This document shows positions 1 to 6,559 of a stretch of DNA of 9,413 nt, piece after piece; the first letter of the stretch is position 1, and the number at the start of each line of letters is the position of its first letter. The notes beneath the pieces are model-generated. The model made no database searches and was not told the origin of the DNA. It was given only the letters and a program-made list of their open reading frames with translations. The position numbers and the translations under genes were made by a program. The DNA comes from a candidate division FCPU426 bacterium (GTDB taxonomy: Bacteria; Oederibacteriota; PGYV01; Palsa-1178), in contig PMTB01000136.1 of NCBI GenBank assembly GCA_003167475.1, forward strand, positions 1 through 9,413, written 5' to 3'.

Positions 1-261
1 GACAGCGTTTACCAGGGCGGCGGGCTTATGTACGAGGGCTGCGGCGCAGTTGAAATATTCCTCGCTGATTTTTTCACCATCAGCGTTAACCTGGGTTACA
101 GGTCGGCAAAGTTCAACAACCTAAAAGCAGTTCAAAAAGTCGAAGTCGCCGGAGCGACCATAATACCCCCGGGACAACTATTAACAGACCCTACAGACTC
201 GACAAGGACAGCGGATTTTTCAGGATTTAACGGCGGAGCCGGGATTAACTTCAGATTTTAA
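1..261 (+). CDS. Outer-membrane beta-barrel protein, C-terminal fragment
   Basis: The reading frame is open from the first base, and 86 residues of the C-terminus are visible before TAA at 259-261. The fragment shows alternating hydrophobic strands and ends in NFRF, with a terminal Phe typical of barrels inserted by the BAM complex. It is clearly paralogous to the next gene: VNLGYR matches LNLGYR, and the end ADFSGFNGGAGINFRF matches FDFSGFNAGVKVDMKY. The two genes therefore look like a tandem duplication, separated by only 68 nt. The signal peptide and most of the barrel lie outside the window. The ligand or pore function cannot be deduced; a small structural or adhesive barrel is as likely as a porin. 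Confidence 0.7.
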   Translation, partial: DSVYQGGGLMYEGCGAVEIFLADFFTISVNLGYRSAKFNNLKAVQKVEVAGATIIPPGQLLTDPTDSTRTADFSGFNGGAGINFRF

Positions 262-283
262 TTAGTATAAAAAACAGGATTTT

Positions 284-306
284 TTGATATAATATATCAA
301 TTGATA
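284..306. promoter_or_regulatory. Extended -10 promoter inside overlapping palindromes
   Basis: TGATATAAT at 285-293 is a perfect extended -10 (TGnTATAAT) with no convincing -35. It should start transcription near 300, about 30 nt before the barrel gene at 330. It is embedded in a 17-bp palindrome, TTGATATA-A-TATATCAA (284-300). That palindrome overlaps a second one, TATCAATTGATA (295-306), giving three TTGATA half-sites. The arrangement resembles an operator covering a promoter. AT-richness makes chance palindromes more likely here, so the regulatory reading is an inference. Confidence 0.45.
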
Positions 307-329
307 AAAAAAACTACGCGGGGTGTTTC

Positions 330-1175
330 ATGAAAAAAACGAGTATGTTACTGGCTGTAATCATGACGATGGCTCTATTTGCGCTTCCAGTTTTTGCCGC
401 AGACGATGAAAATCTTGAAGATATGCCGACAACGGTCGATGAAACAGCCACAGCTTCGGAACCGGCTCCTGCAATGCCTGAAATAAAAAAAGCGGAGTCC
501 ACGTACTTTGGCGTTGTGGATATATGGGCGGATTACACCACGATCTCTTTCAGCCGGGTAAATGATCTGCTCGGTTCCATAGGAGCATATCCGAACGGCG
601 CAGTCACAAAAATGAGCGGCGGATACGCGCTTGGCGTCGACCTGGGATTCACTCCCGTCAAAGGCCTTCCGCTTGACTTTGGATTGCGCGTTGAACTTAT
701 CGGCACGGGCCAGGGCAAATACAGCGGCGATATCGGGTCTTTGGCCTCCACTATATATACGATAGATTCTTCGCTCATCCCTGTCATGGCGGGCGCATCC
801 TATAATTTCGAAATACCCGAGACCCCTGTTTCAATATCGGCCGAGATCCATGCGGGTTATTCCTTTGCCAAGGCCTCGGTAGTAAACGACAGCAAAGCGC
901 TCGGCGTCGGCGACAAGATCACCGAGCCTTACAGCGGTTCCGCTTTCGCGTGCGATCTGGGAATGACAATCAACTACCAGCTCAACGAACCGGCGTCAGT
1001 GGGATTAAACCTTGGCTATAGATTGGCCGATGTAACTTCGGTGAGCGCCGACAGCGACATCGCAAATACAACCATAAAAAAAGGTGATACTCTCAAAAAC
1101 CCCAGCAGCGGCTCGGTTGTTCCCTTTGACTTCAGCGGCTTTAACGCCGGCGTAAAAGTGGATATGAAATACTGA
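330..1175 (+). CDS. Outer-membrane beta-barrel protein (complete paralogue)
   Basis: This is a 281-residue secreted protein. Residues 1-23 form a classical signal peptide: a KK start, a hydrophobic core and a cleavage site after VFA, before ADDE. An acidic, Pro/Ala/Thr-rich linker follows (about 24-54), then amphipathic beta strands from about residue 57 to the end. The chain ends in VKVDMKY, with a terminal aromatic residue as expected of a BAM substrate. The size suits a barrel of roughly 8-12 strands. It is a paralogue of the gene ending at 261. GGGGTG at 320-325 is the likely ribosome site and fixes the ATG at 330. The TPR gene begins 19 nt after the stop, so co-transcription is likely. 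I do not recognise a named family or a specific substrate. Confidence 0.75.
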   Translation: MKKTSMLLAVIMTMALFALPVFAADDENLEDMPTTVDETATASEPAPAMPEIKKAESTYFGVVDIWADYTTISFSRVNDLLGSIGAYPNGAVTKMSGGYALGVDLGFTPVKGLPLDFGLRVELIGTGQGKYSGDIGSLASTIYTIDSSLIPVMAGASYNFEIPETPVSISAEIHAGYSFAKASVVNDSKALGVGDKITEPYSGSAFACDLGMTINYQLNEPASVGLNLGYRLADVTSVSADSDIANTTIKKGDTLKNPSSGSVVPFDFSGFNAGVKVDMKY

Positions 1176-1177
1176 TA

Positions 1178-1183
1178 CAGGAG
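1178..1183 (+). promoter_or_regulatory. Ribosome binding site of the TPR gene
   Basis: CAGGAG lies just after the barrel gene's TGA and 11 nt before ATG 1195. It supports this start, although the spacing is slightly long. No promoter was seen in the 19-nt gap, so translation probably draws on the barrel gene's mRNA. Confidence 0.5.
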
Positions 1184-1194
1184 CTTTCTAAATA

Positions 1195-3198
1195 ATGGGA
1201 TTATTCAAGACTGACGAGGAAAAAAAACAGGAGTACATAAAAAAAGGGCTTGATTACGCCAACAGCAATGATTACGACAAGGCTGTAAAGGAATTTGAGA
1301 ACGCCCTCAAGTTGTTCCCCAGGGACGAGGACGCGCTTTTCAACCTCGGGTTCATATACGCCGACATGCAGCAGTTCGGACCGGCCTACGACATTTTCAA
1401 GAAACTCATTAACATAAACCCCCATCATATAGAAGCCTTCAACAACCTGGGACTGCTTTTCGCCCGCCAGGGCAAGTACGGCGACGCTGTTTTTGTATAT
1501 GAAAAAGGCGTGGAGCACAACCCTTCCGCGGCCGTTCTTTTCAACAACCTCGGGAACATATATTACGATACGGGAAAATATGAAAAAGCCCTGCAGATGT
1601 TCAAAAAATCCGGTGAACTCGACCCGGTATTTTCAGAACGGCTCTATCACCTCGGCATTGAAGCTTTCATAAAAGGAAGCGGCGGCATGGATGACGCCAT
1701 AGCCAAACTGCAGGACTCGGTAAAACAAAACGTAAACAAGGCCAAGACCGTTCACGACCTGGGCGTCGCGTATATGGAGCGCCATATGGAAGACAAAGCC
1801 ATAGACTCATTCATAAGGGCGCTCAATATAGACCCCAATTACCTCAGCGCTTATGTAAACCTCGGTTATATTTACCAGCACAAGGAAGACTATGAAAAAT
1901 CCATACAGTCTTTTGAAAAAGCAGTCATATTAAACCCGAAGAGCGCAAAACTTTATAATACCATAGGGCTGATATATGACAAAATGGACAAGCCCGACAT
2001 AGCCGTGAAAATGTATAAAAAAGCCGTGCTGCTCGACCCTACATACGCCAACTCGCATTACATGCTGGGCCAACTCTACCAGAACCGCGGAAACATTGAC
2101 AAGGCGGTCGCCGAGTTCACCAAACACATAAGGATACACGAGACCGGCAACATGGCCGAGGACGCCATGCGCAGGATAGCCGAAATGAAATCAATGACTT
2201 TCGAGGACGTGAAGGAACTTTTCAGCCTGTATATTGATGAAAAACCCGAAGGCATGACAAAACAGCCGTCTGCCCCGGTTCAGATGGAAAAACTCGATGA
2301 GAAAGAATACATGAAGAACCTCAAGGATAAAATGGCGGATAAAAAAACAACTCCTCCCGCTGTCATGCTGCAGGCTGAGCCGTCCCCTTCAGCCATACAT
2401 AATGCGGCGCAGTCATTCGCGCCTGTCACCCAGGCGAGTCAGGCACCGGCAGCCCCTGCCACGGCAAAAGCAATAGATCCAAATGAATATATGCGGATCA
2501 TGAAGGAAAAAATGAAAAGAAAAATGACCGGCGGGCCCGAACCGGCGGAGGCCCCTGCCCCGCTGAAAACAATGCCAATACCACCGACATCTTTTACGGA
2601 GGTTCCGGCGTATCCTGCCCAGCCGGTGGTAATCCCTCCGCCGCCCATTGTCCCTTTGCACGCGCCGATAATGCCTGCCGCCGTTCCTGAGCCGCTGTTT
2701 GAAGTTATAAACGACGATACGCAATCAAATAATATCATAGACCTGCCGCCCAGGCCCAACGACAATCCATGGGGTTCCATGGAAACGCCGTTGCCCAAAC
2801 CGGAAGAACAGGCCGCCGAGTACGAGCATACCCGGCAGGGCCCGGAAAAACCGGCTTTTGATTCAGGTTCACTCCGTTCTCTCCCTGAAATTGACAGCCT
2901 TGAAACGATTATTAAGCCCGTGGGCGGCGGCGAACTGCCCACAGACAGCATGCCTGAATTCAAAAAACAGCCCAGGCCGTTGCCTATGAACCCGGTTGAA
3001 CCGGTGCACGGCAGCAGCATACAATCCGTAGGAGCCGTCTCGCGCATAATGCCGTCGGCCACAGCGCCGCTGGCGCCCAGGCACCCTCTGACACCGCAGC
3101 CCCCGTTAAAACCACACCCGGACGAAAAAGAACCGCCGCAGTTCAAACTTAAAAAAGACGACGACGGGAAGCCAAAGATAACGAGGAACTATTACTGA
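1195..3198 (+). CDS. TPR protein with long proline-rich tail
   Basis: The 667-residue protein has no signal peptide or membrane segment, so it is probably cytoplasmic. Residues about 12-320 hold roughly nine 34-residue tetratricopeptide repeats with recognisable consensus (for example AFNNLGLLFARQGKYGDAV, AYVNLGYIYQHKEDYEKSI). The fifth repeat, around residues 148-182, is degenerate and carries a GSGG insertion. From about 350 to the end the chain is low complexity, rich in Pro, Ala, Glu and Met, and likely disordered. A short motif occurs twice in this tail: EYMKNLKDKM (about 371) and EYMRIMKEKM (about 431). The C-terminus is basic and acidic (FKLKKDDDGKPKITRNYY). TPRs bind protein partners, so this is probably a scaffold. 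Its partner is unknown; the adjacent barrel genes hint at envelope assembly but do not prove it. Confidence 0.8.
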   Translation: MGLFKTDEEKKQEYIKKGLDYANSNDYDKAVKEFENALKLFPRDEDALFNLGFIYADMQQFGPAYDIFKKLININPHHIEAFNNLGLLFARQGKYGDAVFVYEKGVEHNPSAAVLFNNLGNIYYDTGKYEKALQMFKKSGELDPVFSERLYHLGIEAFIKGSGGMDDAIAKLQDSVKQNVNKAKTVHDLGVAYMERHMEDKAIDSFIRALNIDPNYLSAYVNLGYIYQHKEDYEKSIQSFEKAVILNPKSAKLYNTIGLIYDKMDKPDIAVKMYKKAVLLDPTYANSHYMLGQLYQNRGNIDKAVAEFTKHIRIHETGNMAEDAMRRIAEMKSMTFEDVKELFSLYIDEKPEGMTKQPSAPVQMEKLDEKEYMKNLKDKMADKKTTPPAVMLQAEPSPSAIHNAAQSFAPVTQASQAPAAPATAKAIDPNEYMRIMKEKMKRKMTGGPEPAEAPAPLKTMPIPPTSFTEVPAYPAQPVVIPPPPIVPLHAPIMPAAVPEPLFEVINDDTQSNNIIDLPPRPNDNPWGSMETPLPKPEEQAAEYEHTRQGPEKPAFDSGSLRSLPEIDSLETIIKPVGGGELPTDSMPEFKKQPRPLPMNPVEPVHGSSIQSVGAVSRIMPSATAPLAPRHPLTPQPPLKPHPDEKEPPQFKLKKDDDGKPKITRNYY

Positions 3199-3199
3199 T

Positions 3200-3335
3200 A
3201 AGGCAATTAAAAATTCAAAATGTGAAATTCAAAATTATGGTCTATTGCTGCGCGCTGACGCACTAACAATATTATAATAAGTCGCAAAGCGACACCTTAA
3301 TTTTTAATTTTACATTTTGAATTTTTAATTGCCTT
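3200..3335. repeat. AT-rich inverted-repeat element, copy 1 (MITE-like)
   Basis: The outer arms 3200-3223 and 3312-3335 are perfect 24-bp inverted repeats beginning AAGGCAATTAAAAATTC. Including the inner part, 3200-3241 and 3294-3335 match at 39 of 42 positions. The centre holds a palindrome with back-to-back -10 boxes, TATTATAATA (3270-3279), and a small hairpin, GTCGC-AAA-GCGAC (3281-3293). It starts 2 nt after the stop of the TPR gene. It encodes no protein and shows no clear target duplication. A related copy lies at 6371-6494 in the same orientation. It may also act as a terminator, because pyrimidine-rich DNA follows the right arm. Confidence 0.8.
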
Positions 3336-3353
3336 TGCTCCCCATCTTTCCCC

Positions 3354-3382
3354 TTTACACAACACGGTTTTCAGTTTAAAAT
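3354..3382 (+). promoter_or_regulatory. Promoter of the cNMP-binding gene
   Basis: TTTACA (3354-3359) is separated by 17 bp from TAAAAT (3377-3382). This is a good sigma70-type pair, with transcription expected near 3389, about 33 nt before the ATG. It lies just beyond the right arm of the repeat element, giving the gene its own transcription start. Confidence 0.55.
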
Positions 3383-3421
3383 ACCGTTGTAATTAACTTT
3401 CATATTTACCGGAGGCAACCC

Positions 3422-3877
3422 ATGGGTTCAGCTGATTTTCTTCTTCAAAACAGAGGTTTTAAGGACCTGACACAGTCCGACTCAGACGCTTTAAGCGCGA
3501 TATGCGCGGAAGAATCTTTTTCTTCCGGTTCAACCATATTCCCCGAAGAAGGCGCCGGGGATAAAATGTATATTATTAAGAGCGGATCGGTAAAAATAAC
3601 AAAAAAGGTCAAAGAAATAGAAAATACCATAGCAGTAATAAATCCGGGCGAGTTTTTCGGGGAAATGGCGCTGCTGGACGGCATGCCGCGTTCTGCCGCG
3701 GCAAAGGCGGCTTCTGAAACGGTCGTTCTCACCATAACGAGGGACAACTACACGGCCCTGCGCTCCAAAGCCCCGCAAACAGCCCTGAAGATAGTCGATA
3801 TCCTGGTAAAAGTATTGTCAAACCGCTTAAGGCAGGCAAATAAAAACCTGGAAGTTATTTCGTTCTGGATAGAGTAG
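3422..3877 (+). CDS. Single-domain cyclic-nucleotide-binding protein
   Basis: The 151 residues make one CRP/cAMP-type beta-roll domain. The phosphate-binding cassette FFGEMALLDGMPRSAAAKA spans about residues 78-96 and includes E81 and R90, which contact cyclic nucleotide phosphate and ribose in this family. The glycine turn IIKSGSVKI is at about 51-59. A C-terminal helix (about 110-151) follows, but there is no helix-turn-helix, kinase or channel domain, so it is not a CRP-type regulator by itself. It may be a regulatory subunit or sensor acting on another protein. Start ATG 3422 is set by GGAGG at 3411-3415, 6 nt upstream. The last codons and the TAG stop lie inside an inverted repeat shared with the convergent aminotransferase gene, so the original C-terminus may have been altered. 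Confidence 0.85.
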   Translation: MGSADFLLQNRGFKDLTQSDSDALSAICAEESFSSGSTIFPEEGAGDKMYIIKSGSVKITKKVKEIENTIAVINPGEFFGEMALLDGMPRSAAAKAASETVVLTITRDNYTALRSKAPQTALKIVDILVKVLSNRLRQANKNLEVISFWIE

Positions 3878-3969
3878 AGAGGCTGCTTGCTGCCGCTCAT
3901 CGTCGGCCCTGATAATCCGGACCGCGGTTAAAAACCATCGTCAGAGAGGCAGCAAGCAGCCTCTCTACT
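3873..3969. repeat. 97-bp inverted-repeat element at convergent gene ends
   Basis: The arms 3873-3894 and 3948-3969 are a perfect 22-bp inverted repeat starting AGTAGAGAGGCTGCTTGC, separated by 53 nt. The loop carries a short direct repeat, CATCGTC (3898-3904 and 3936-3942). The flanking genes converge on it, and each ends with a TAG supplied by an arm (3875-3877 on plus, 3967-3965 on minus). The stem could act as a bidirectional terminator, but neither side has a proper T-run. The sharp, perfect arms also fit a small mobile palindromic repeat unrelated to the 136-bp family. Confidence 0.8.
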
Positions 3970-5143
3970 TAAGCATTTTCTTTATTGCCAGGCCAAGCCT
4001 TTCTATACCCTCTTTTATCTTTTCCGGCGATGAGTTGGAGAAATTCAGCCTCATCGTATTATGCCCGCCGCCGTTTGCGTAAAAATGAGTACCCGGCACA
4101 AAAGCCACATTTTGCTTTATGGCAATGTTGAACAACTTCGTGGAATCCAGCTGCTTCGGCAGTGTCAGCCACAGGAACATGCCGCCCTCGGGGCTGGTAT
4201 GTTTCACTGAATCCGGCAGCAATTCCTCTATGGCTTTTATCATTATGTCACGCTGGTTCTTGTATATTTTAATAATATCCTGAATGTGCTTATCGACGTC
4301 ATTATCCGTAAGGTATCTGTGCAATATCCTCTGGCTTAATGAATTAGTGTGCAGGTCAGCCCCCTGTTTGGCCGTTACCAGGTTTTTCATTATGTTTTTC
4401 GGCGCAGTTATCCAGCCTATCCTCATACCGGGCGCGACGACCTTAGAAAAAGACCCGAGCAGTATGCCGTCTTTATAATATGACTTTATGTGCGAAAGTT
4501 TTTCCCCGGTAAACCTCAGTTCTCCGTACGGGTCGTCCTCTATAAACTGCACGCCGAATTTTGAAAGCGCGGCTGCAAGTTCCTTCCTTACCTGTTCACT
4601 GTAGGTTATTCCCGAAGGATTATGAAAGTTCGGCACGCCGTAGAAAAGCTTTATTTTTTCCTTCGAACATATTTTTTTAAAAGCATCCATATCCACGCCG
4701 TCGTCCTTCAGCATGACGGTCTTAAAAACAGGCGAACACATGGAGAAAGCCTGTATTGCCCCGAGATATCCGGGGCCTTCCATAAGGACTTTGTCCTTCT
4801 GATTTATAAGAACCTTTCCAGCCAGATCAAGGGCCTGCTGCGAACCTGTCGTTATGAGTATTTCGTCAGGGCCTACTTTAAGCCCGTGCTTTTCCATATA
4901 CCGCGCGCTTATGTACTGCCTTAAAGGGAAATACCCTTCAGTCGAGCCGTATTGCAGGGCTTTTGGCCCGTCTTCCGCGAGCACATCTTCACAGGCTTTT
5001 GCCAATCCTTTCACAGGAAAAGTAGACGGATTAGGCAGCCCTCCGGCGAAAGATATCACGTGTTCGGAGTCGGTAACCTTGAGTATTTCCCTTATGAATG
5101 ACTGCGGAACGCCCTTCATCCTCTTGGCTATTGTATTTTTCAT
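3965..5143 (-). CDS. PLP-dependent class I/II aminotransferase (2-aminoadipate/LysN-like)
   Basis: This 392-residue fold-type I PLP enzyme has its full length. Visible landmarks are the N-terminal FAGGLP (32-37), N175 in NPSG, D203 and Y206 in EDDPYGEL, the Schiff-base K234 in GSFSKVVAPGMRIGW, and R365 in MRLNFS for the substrate carboxylate. The GGLP start and the overall pattern match the multisubstrate group that includes LysN/2-aminoadipate transaminases and aromatic or branched-chain aminotransferases. It would transfer amino groups between amino acids and 2-oxo acids in the cytoplasm; the true substrate cannot be read from the sequence. AGAGGTGA (5147-5154) is a strong ribosome site for ATG 5143. 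The reductase gene lies 37 nt upstream on the same strand. The stop codon lies within the 97-bp inverted repeat. Confidence 0.9.
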   Translation of the reverse strand: MKNTIAKRMKGVPQSFIREILKVTDSEHVISFAGGLPNPSTFPVKGLAKACEDVLAEDGPKALQYGSTEGYFPLRQYISARYMEKHGLKVGPDEILITTGSQQALDLAGKVLINQKDKVLMEGPGYLGAIQAFSMCSPVFKTVMLKDDGVDMDAFKKICSKEKIKLFYGVPNFHNPSGITYSEQVRKELAAALSKFGVQFIEDDPYGELRFTGEKLSHIKSYYKDGILLGSFSKVVAPGMRIGWITAPKNIMKNLVTAKQGADLHTNSLSQRILHRYLTDNDVDKHIQDIIKIYKNQRDIMIKAIEELLPDSVKHTSPEGGMFLWLTLPKQLDSTKLFNIAIKQNVAFVPGTHFYANGGGHNTMRLNFSNSSPEKIKEGIERLGLAIKKMLK

Positions 5144-5170
5144 AAATCACCTCTTTTTCATGTGTAACTG

Positions 5171-5198
5171 ATTATACTTATTATATACTGATTTTCAA
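5171..5198 (-). promoter_or_regulatory. Internal promoter for the aminotransferase
   Basis: Read on the minus strand, TTGAAA (5198-5193) and TATAAT (5176-5171) are 16 bp apart. Transcription would begin near 5164, about 21 nt before the ATG, leaving room for the AGAGGTGA ribosome site. The -35 lies within the last codons of the reductase gene, so the aminotransferase can be expressed independently of it. Confidence 0.6.
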
Positions 5199-6350
5199 TA
5201 TTTTTATTTTATGCCAGGCGTCAACAGCGATGAAAATAAGGAAACCAAGGTCGATCTCCCCGCTTAACACCCGCCTGTACTGTTGTTCATTGCAGCACCT
5301 CAGCGCCTTCACGCCTTTGTCCATTAATCGGTCATTTTTTGTTATTGCCTTCAATACCTTTTGTATCAAATAAAGTAACTTAAAATTCTTATGGTATTTT
5401 TTTCTCCATGAACGCCCGTAAGTTTTTATAAGACCAGAATTTCCCGACGAAAAAACCAGTTTTATTGCGGTTGCCGCGTCTTTGGCCGCGTCCAGTATGA
5501 ACCTGATACCTTCACCGAGAAGCGGGCTGGCCTGGTGCGCGCTGTCGCCCAAAACCATGACGTTGCCTTTTGTAAAACGGGCAAGCGGCTTTCCCGTGCG
5601 CAAGACAGCATGATTTTCCGCTATCGGCCTGCGCTTACACAGCCCTGAGAGCCCCCTTTTGTCCCACATCGTTTCAAATTCCTTGTTTATTCCATTAAAA
5701 AGTTTCGGATCGATGAAGCCTAAACCCGCTATCGCCTGCATTCCGGATTTCGGAAAAAGCCATCCGTATCCGCTTCCCAAATTGCCTCCGGTATAAAAAT
5801 ATACCGTGTTGGAATCTTCCTTCAGCGGGACCAGCCGTTCCACGCCGAGCGCTAAGACGCTATTTTCAGGGGTCAAACCGGTTTTTCTTCCGAGCAAAGC
5901 GGATGCCCCTGTGCAATCAACGTATATATCCGCGGTTGTCTCCACCTGCCTGCCGTGGTCAAGGTAGCTAATACCCTTTATTTTTCCAAAAGAATATTTG
6001 ACCTCTTTGATTTCACAACCGTACCGGAGTTTTATATTTTCATCCTTCAATATAAAACCCTCCATCCATTCATAAAACCCGGCCCTGTCTATGACATGAC
6101 AGTTGCTTACCGGTTTTGAACATAATATGTTTTTTGAACAAAAAACCGCCTTGTCAATGGGGTGAAGAAAACGTCCGGGTATGCCGTACTCCCGCGGGTC
6201 CATAAAAGTGCCGGAGGAATAGTATTGGACGGCTCCGGCGCGCTTTTTCCTGTCAATAACCAGCGCGGACATGCCTGAACCGATCAGTTCTTTGGCCAGG
6301 CTCAAACCCGCCAGCCCGGCGCCGGCTATTAAAACATCGTATTTTTTCAT
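5181..6350 (-). CDS. FAD-dependent oxidoreductase, geranylgeranyl reductase/lycopene cyclase-like
   Basis: This is a 389-residue flavoprotein. The N-terminal Rossmann motif GAGLAG (residues 10-15) and an acidic D33 at the end of the second strand bind the ADP part of FAD. The second FAD motif, VMVLGDSAHQASPLLGEGI, has its conserved Asp at 269. This layout is typical of the p-hydroxybenzoate-hydroxylase fold group that includes geranylgeranyl reductases, lycopene cyclases and FAD monooxygenases. An isoprenoid lipid, quinone or carotenoid substrate is plausible but unproven, and no prenyl or carotenoid gene is in view. I chose ATG 6350. The in-frame TTG at 6356 lies 1 nt after a TATAAT box and is probably not transcribed. 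No Shine-Dalgarno precedes the ATG, so translation may be leaderless. The gene leads the aminotransferase gene by 37 nt. Confidence 0.75.
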   Translation of the reverse strand: MKKYDVLIAGAGLAGLSLAKELIGSGMSALVIDRKKRAGAVQYYSSGTFMDPREYGIPGRFLHPIDKAVFCSKNILCSKPVSNCHVIDRAGFYEWMEGFILKDENIKLRYGCEIKEVKYSFGKIKGISYLDHGRQVETTADIYVDCTGASALLGRKTGLTPENSVLALGVERLVPLKEDSNTVYFYTGGNLGSGYGWLFPKSGMQAIAGLGFIDPKLFNGINKEFETMWDKRGLSGLCKRRPIAENHAVLRTGKPLARFTKGNVMVLGDSAHQASPLLGEGIRFILDAAKDAATAIKLVFSSGNSGLIKTYGRSWRKKYHKNFKLLYLIQKVLKAITKNDRLMDKGVKALRCCNEQQYRRVLSGEIDLGFLIFIAVDAWHKIKILKISI

Positions 6351-6356
6351 GGACAA

Positions 6357-6365
6357 ATTATAACA
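6357..6365 (-). promoter_or_regulatory. Extended -10 box giving a probable leaderless mRNA
   Basis: The minus strand reads TGTTATAAT (6365-6357), a perfect extended -10, followed by only 6 nt (TTGTCC) before ATG 6350. Normal spacing places the transcription start on the A of the ATG. No -35 and no ribosome site are evident. The same nine bases occur before ATG 8731. Confidence 0.5.
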
Positions 6366-6370
6366 CGGGT

Positions 6371-6494
6371 AAAGACAATTAAAAATTAAAAATTATGGTC
6401 TATGCTCGTCGCCCAAGCTCCTCGCATTATTATAATAGTGCGCAAAGCGCTACCATAATTTTGAATTCTTAATTTTGAATTTTTAATTGCCTTT
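6371..6494. repeat. AT-rich inverted-repeat element, copy 2, left arm deleted by 14 nt
   Basis: This copy matches 3200-3335 in order and orientation. The right arm 6452-6494 is full length (43 nt, ending AATTGCCTTT). The left arm 6371-6399 is only 29 nt and fits the right arm's complement if 14 nt were lost between AAAAATT-type short repeats. The core again has TATTATAATA (6428-6437) and a hairpin, here GTGCGC-AAA-GCGCTAC (6438-6453) with one bulged base. The rest of the centre has diverged strongly. It fills most of the divergent intergenic region between the reductase and comM. Confidence 0.8.
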
Positions 6495-6514
6495 CTCCCG
6501 ATTTATTATATAAT
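6487..6514 (+). promoter_or_regulatory. Promoter of comM, -35 supplied by the repeat element
   Basis: TATAAT at 6509-6514 is a consensus -10. The best -35 is TTGCCT (6487-6492, 16-bp spacing), which is the conserved right end of repeat copy 2. Transcription would begin near 6521, leaving about 39 nt before the ATG. The -35 matches consensus at only four of six bases, so its role is uncertain. Confidence 0.45.
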
Positions 6515-6559
6515 AGCCGGAACAAGGTATTTACACTTTATAGAGGGGTGTGCACACAG

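Noticed and set aside
2989..3006. Small CCGGTT-G-AACCGG palindrome in the TPR gene tail
   Set aside because: The arms are six bases long and composed of Pro/Val/Glu codons, so chance is an adequate explanation.
2439..3146. Long open frame on the minus strand opposite the proline-rich tail (235 codons)
   Set aside because: It mirrors the biased codons of the tail, is Gly/Ser rich without domain features, and has no ribosome site. The plus-strand TPR frame explains the region.
3200..3335. CRISPR array or tRNA-like reading of the repeat-rich intergenic DNA
   Set aside because: There is one inverted repeat unit here, without regularly spaced direct repeats and without a cloverleaf.
6548..6559. 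Upstream GTG start for comM
   Set aside because: It would overlap the GAGGGGTG ribosome site. ATG 6560 gives the usual family N-terminus.
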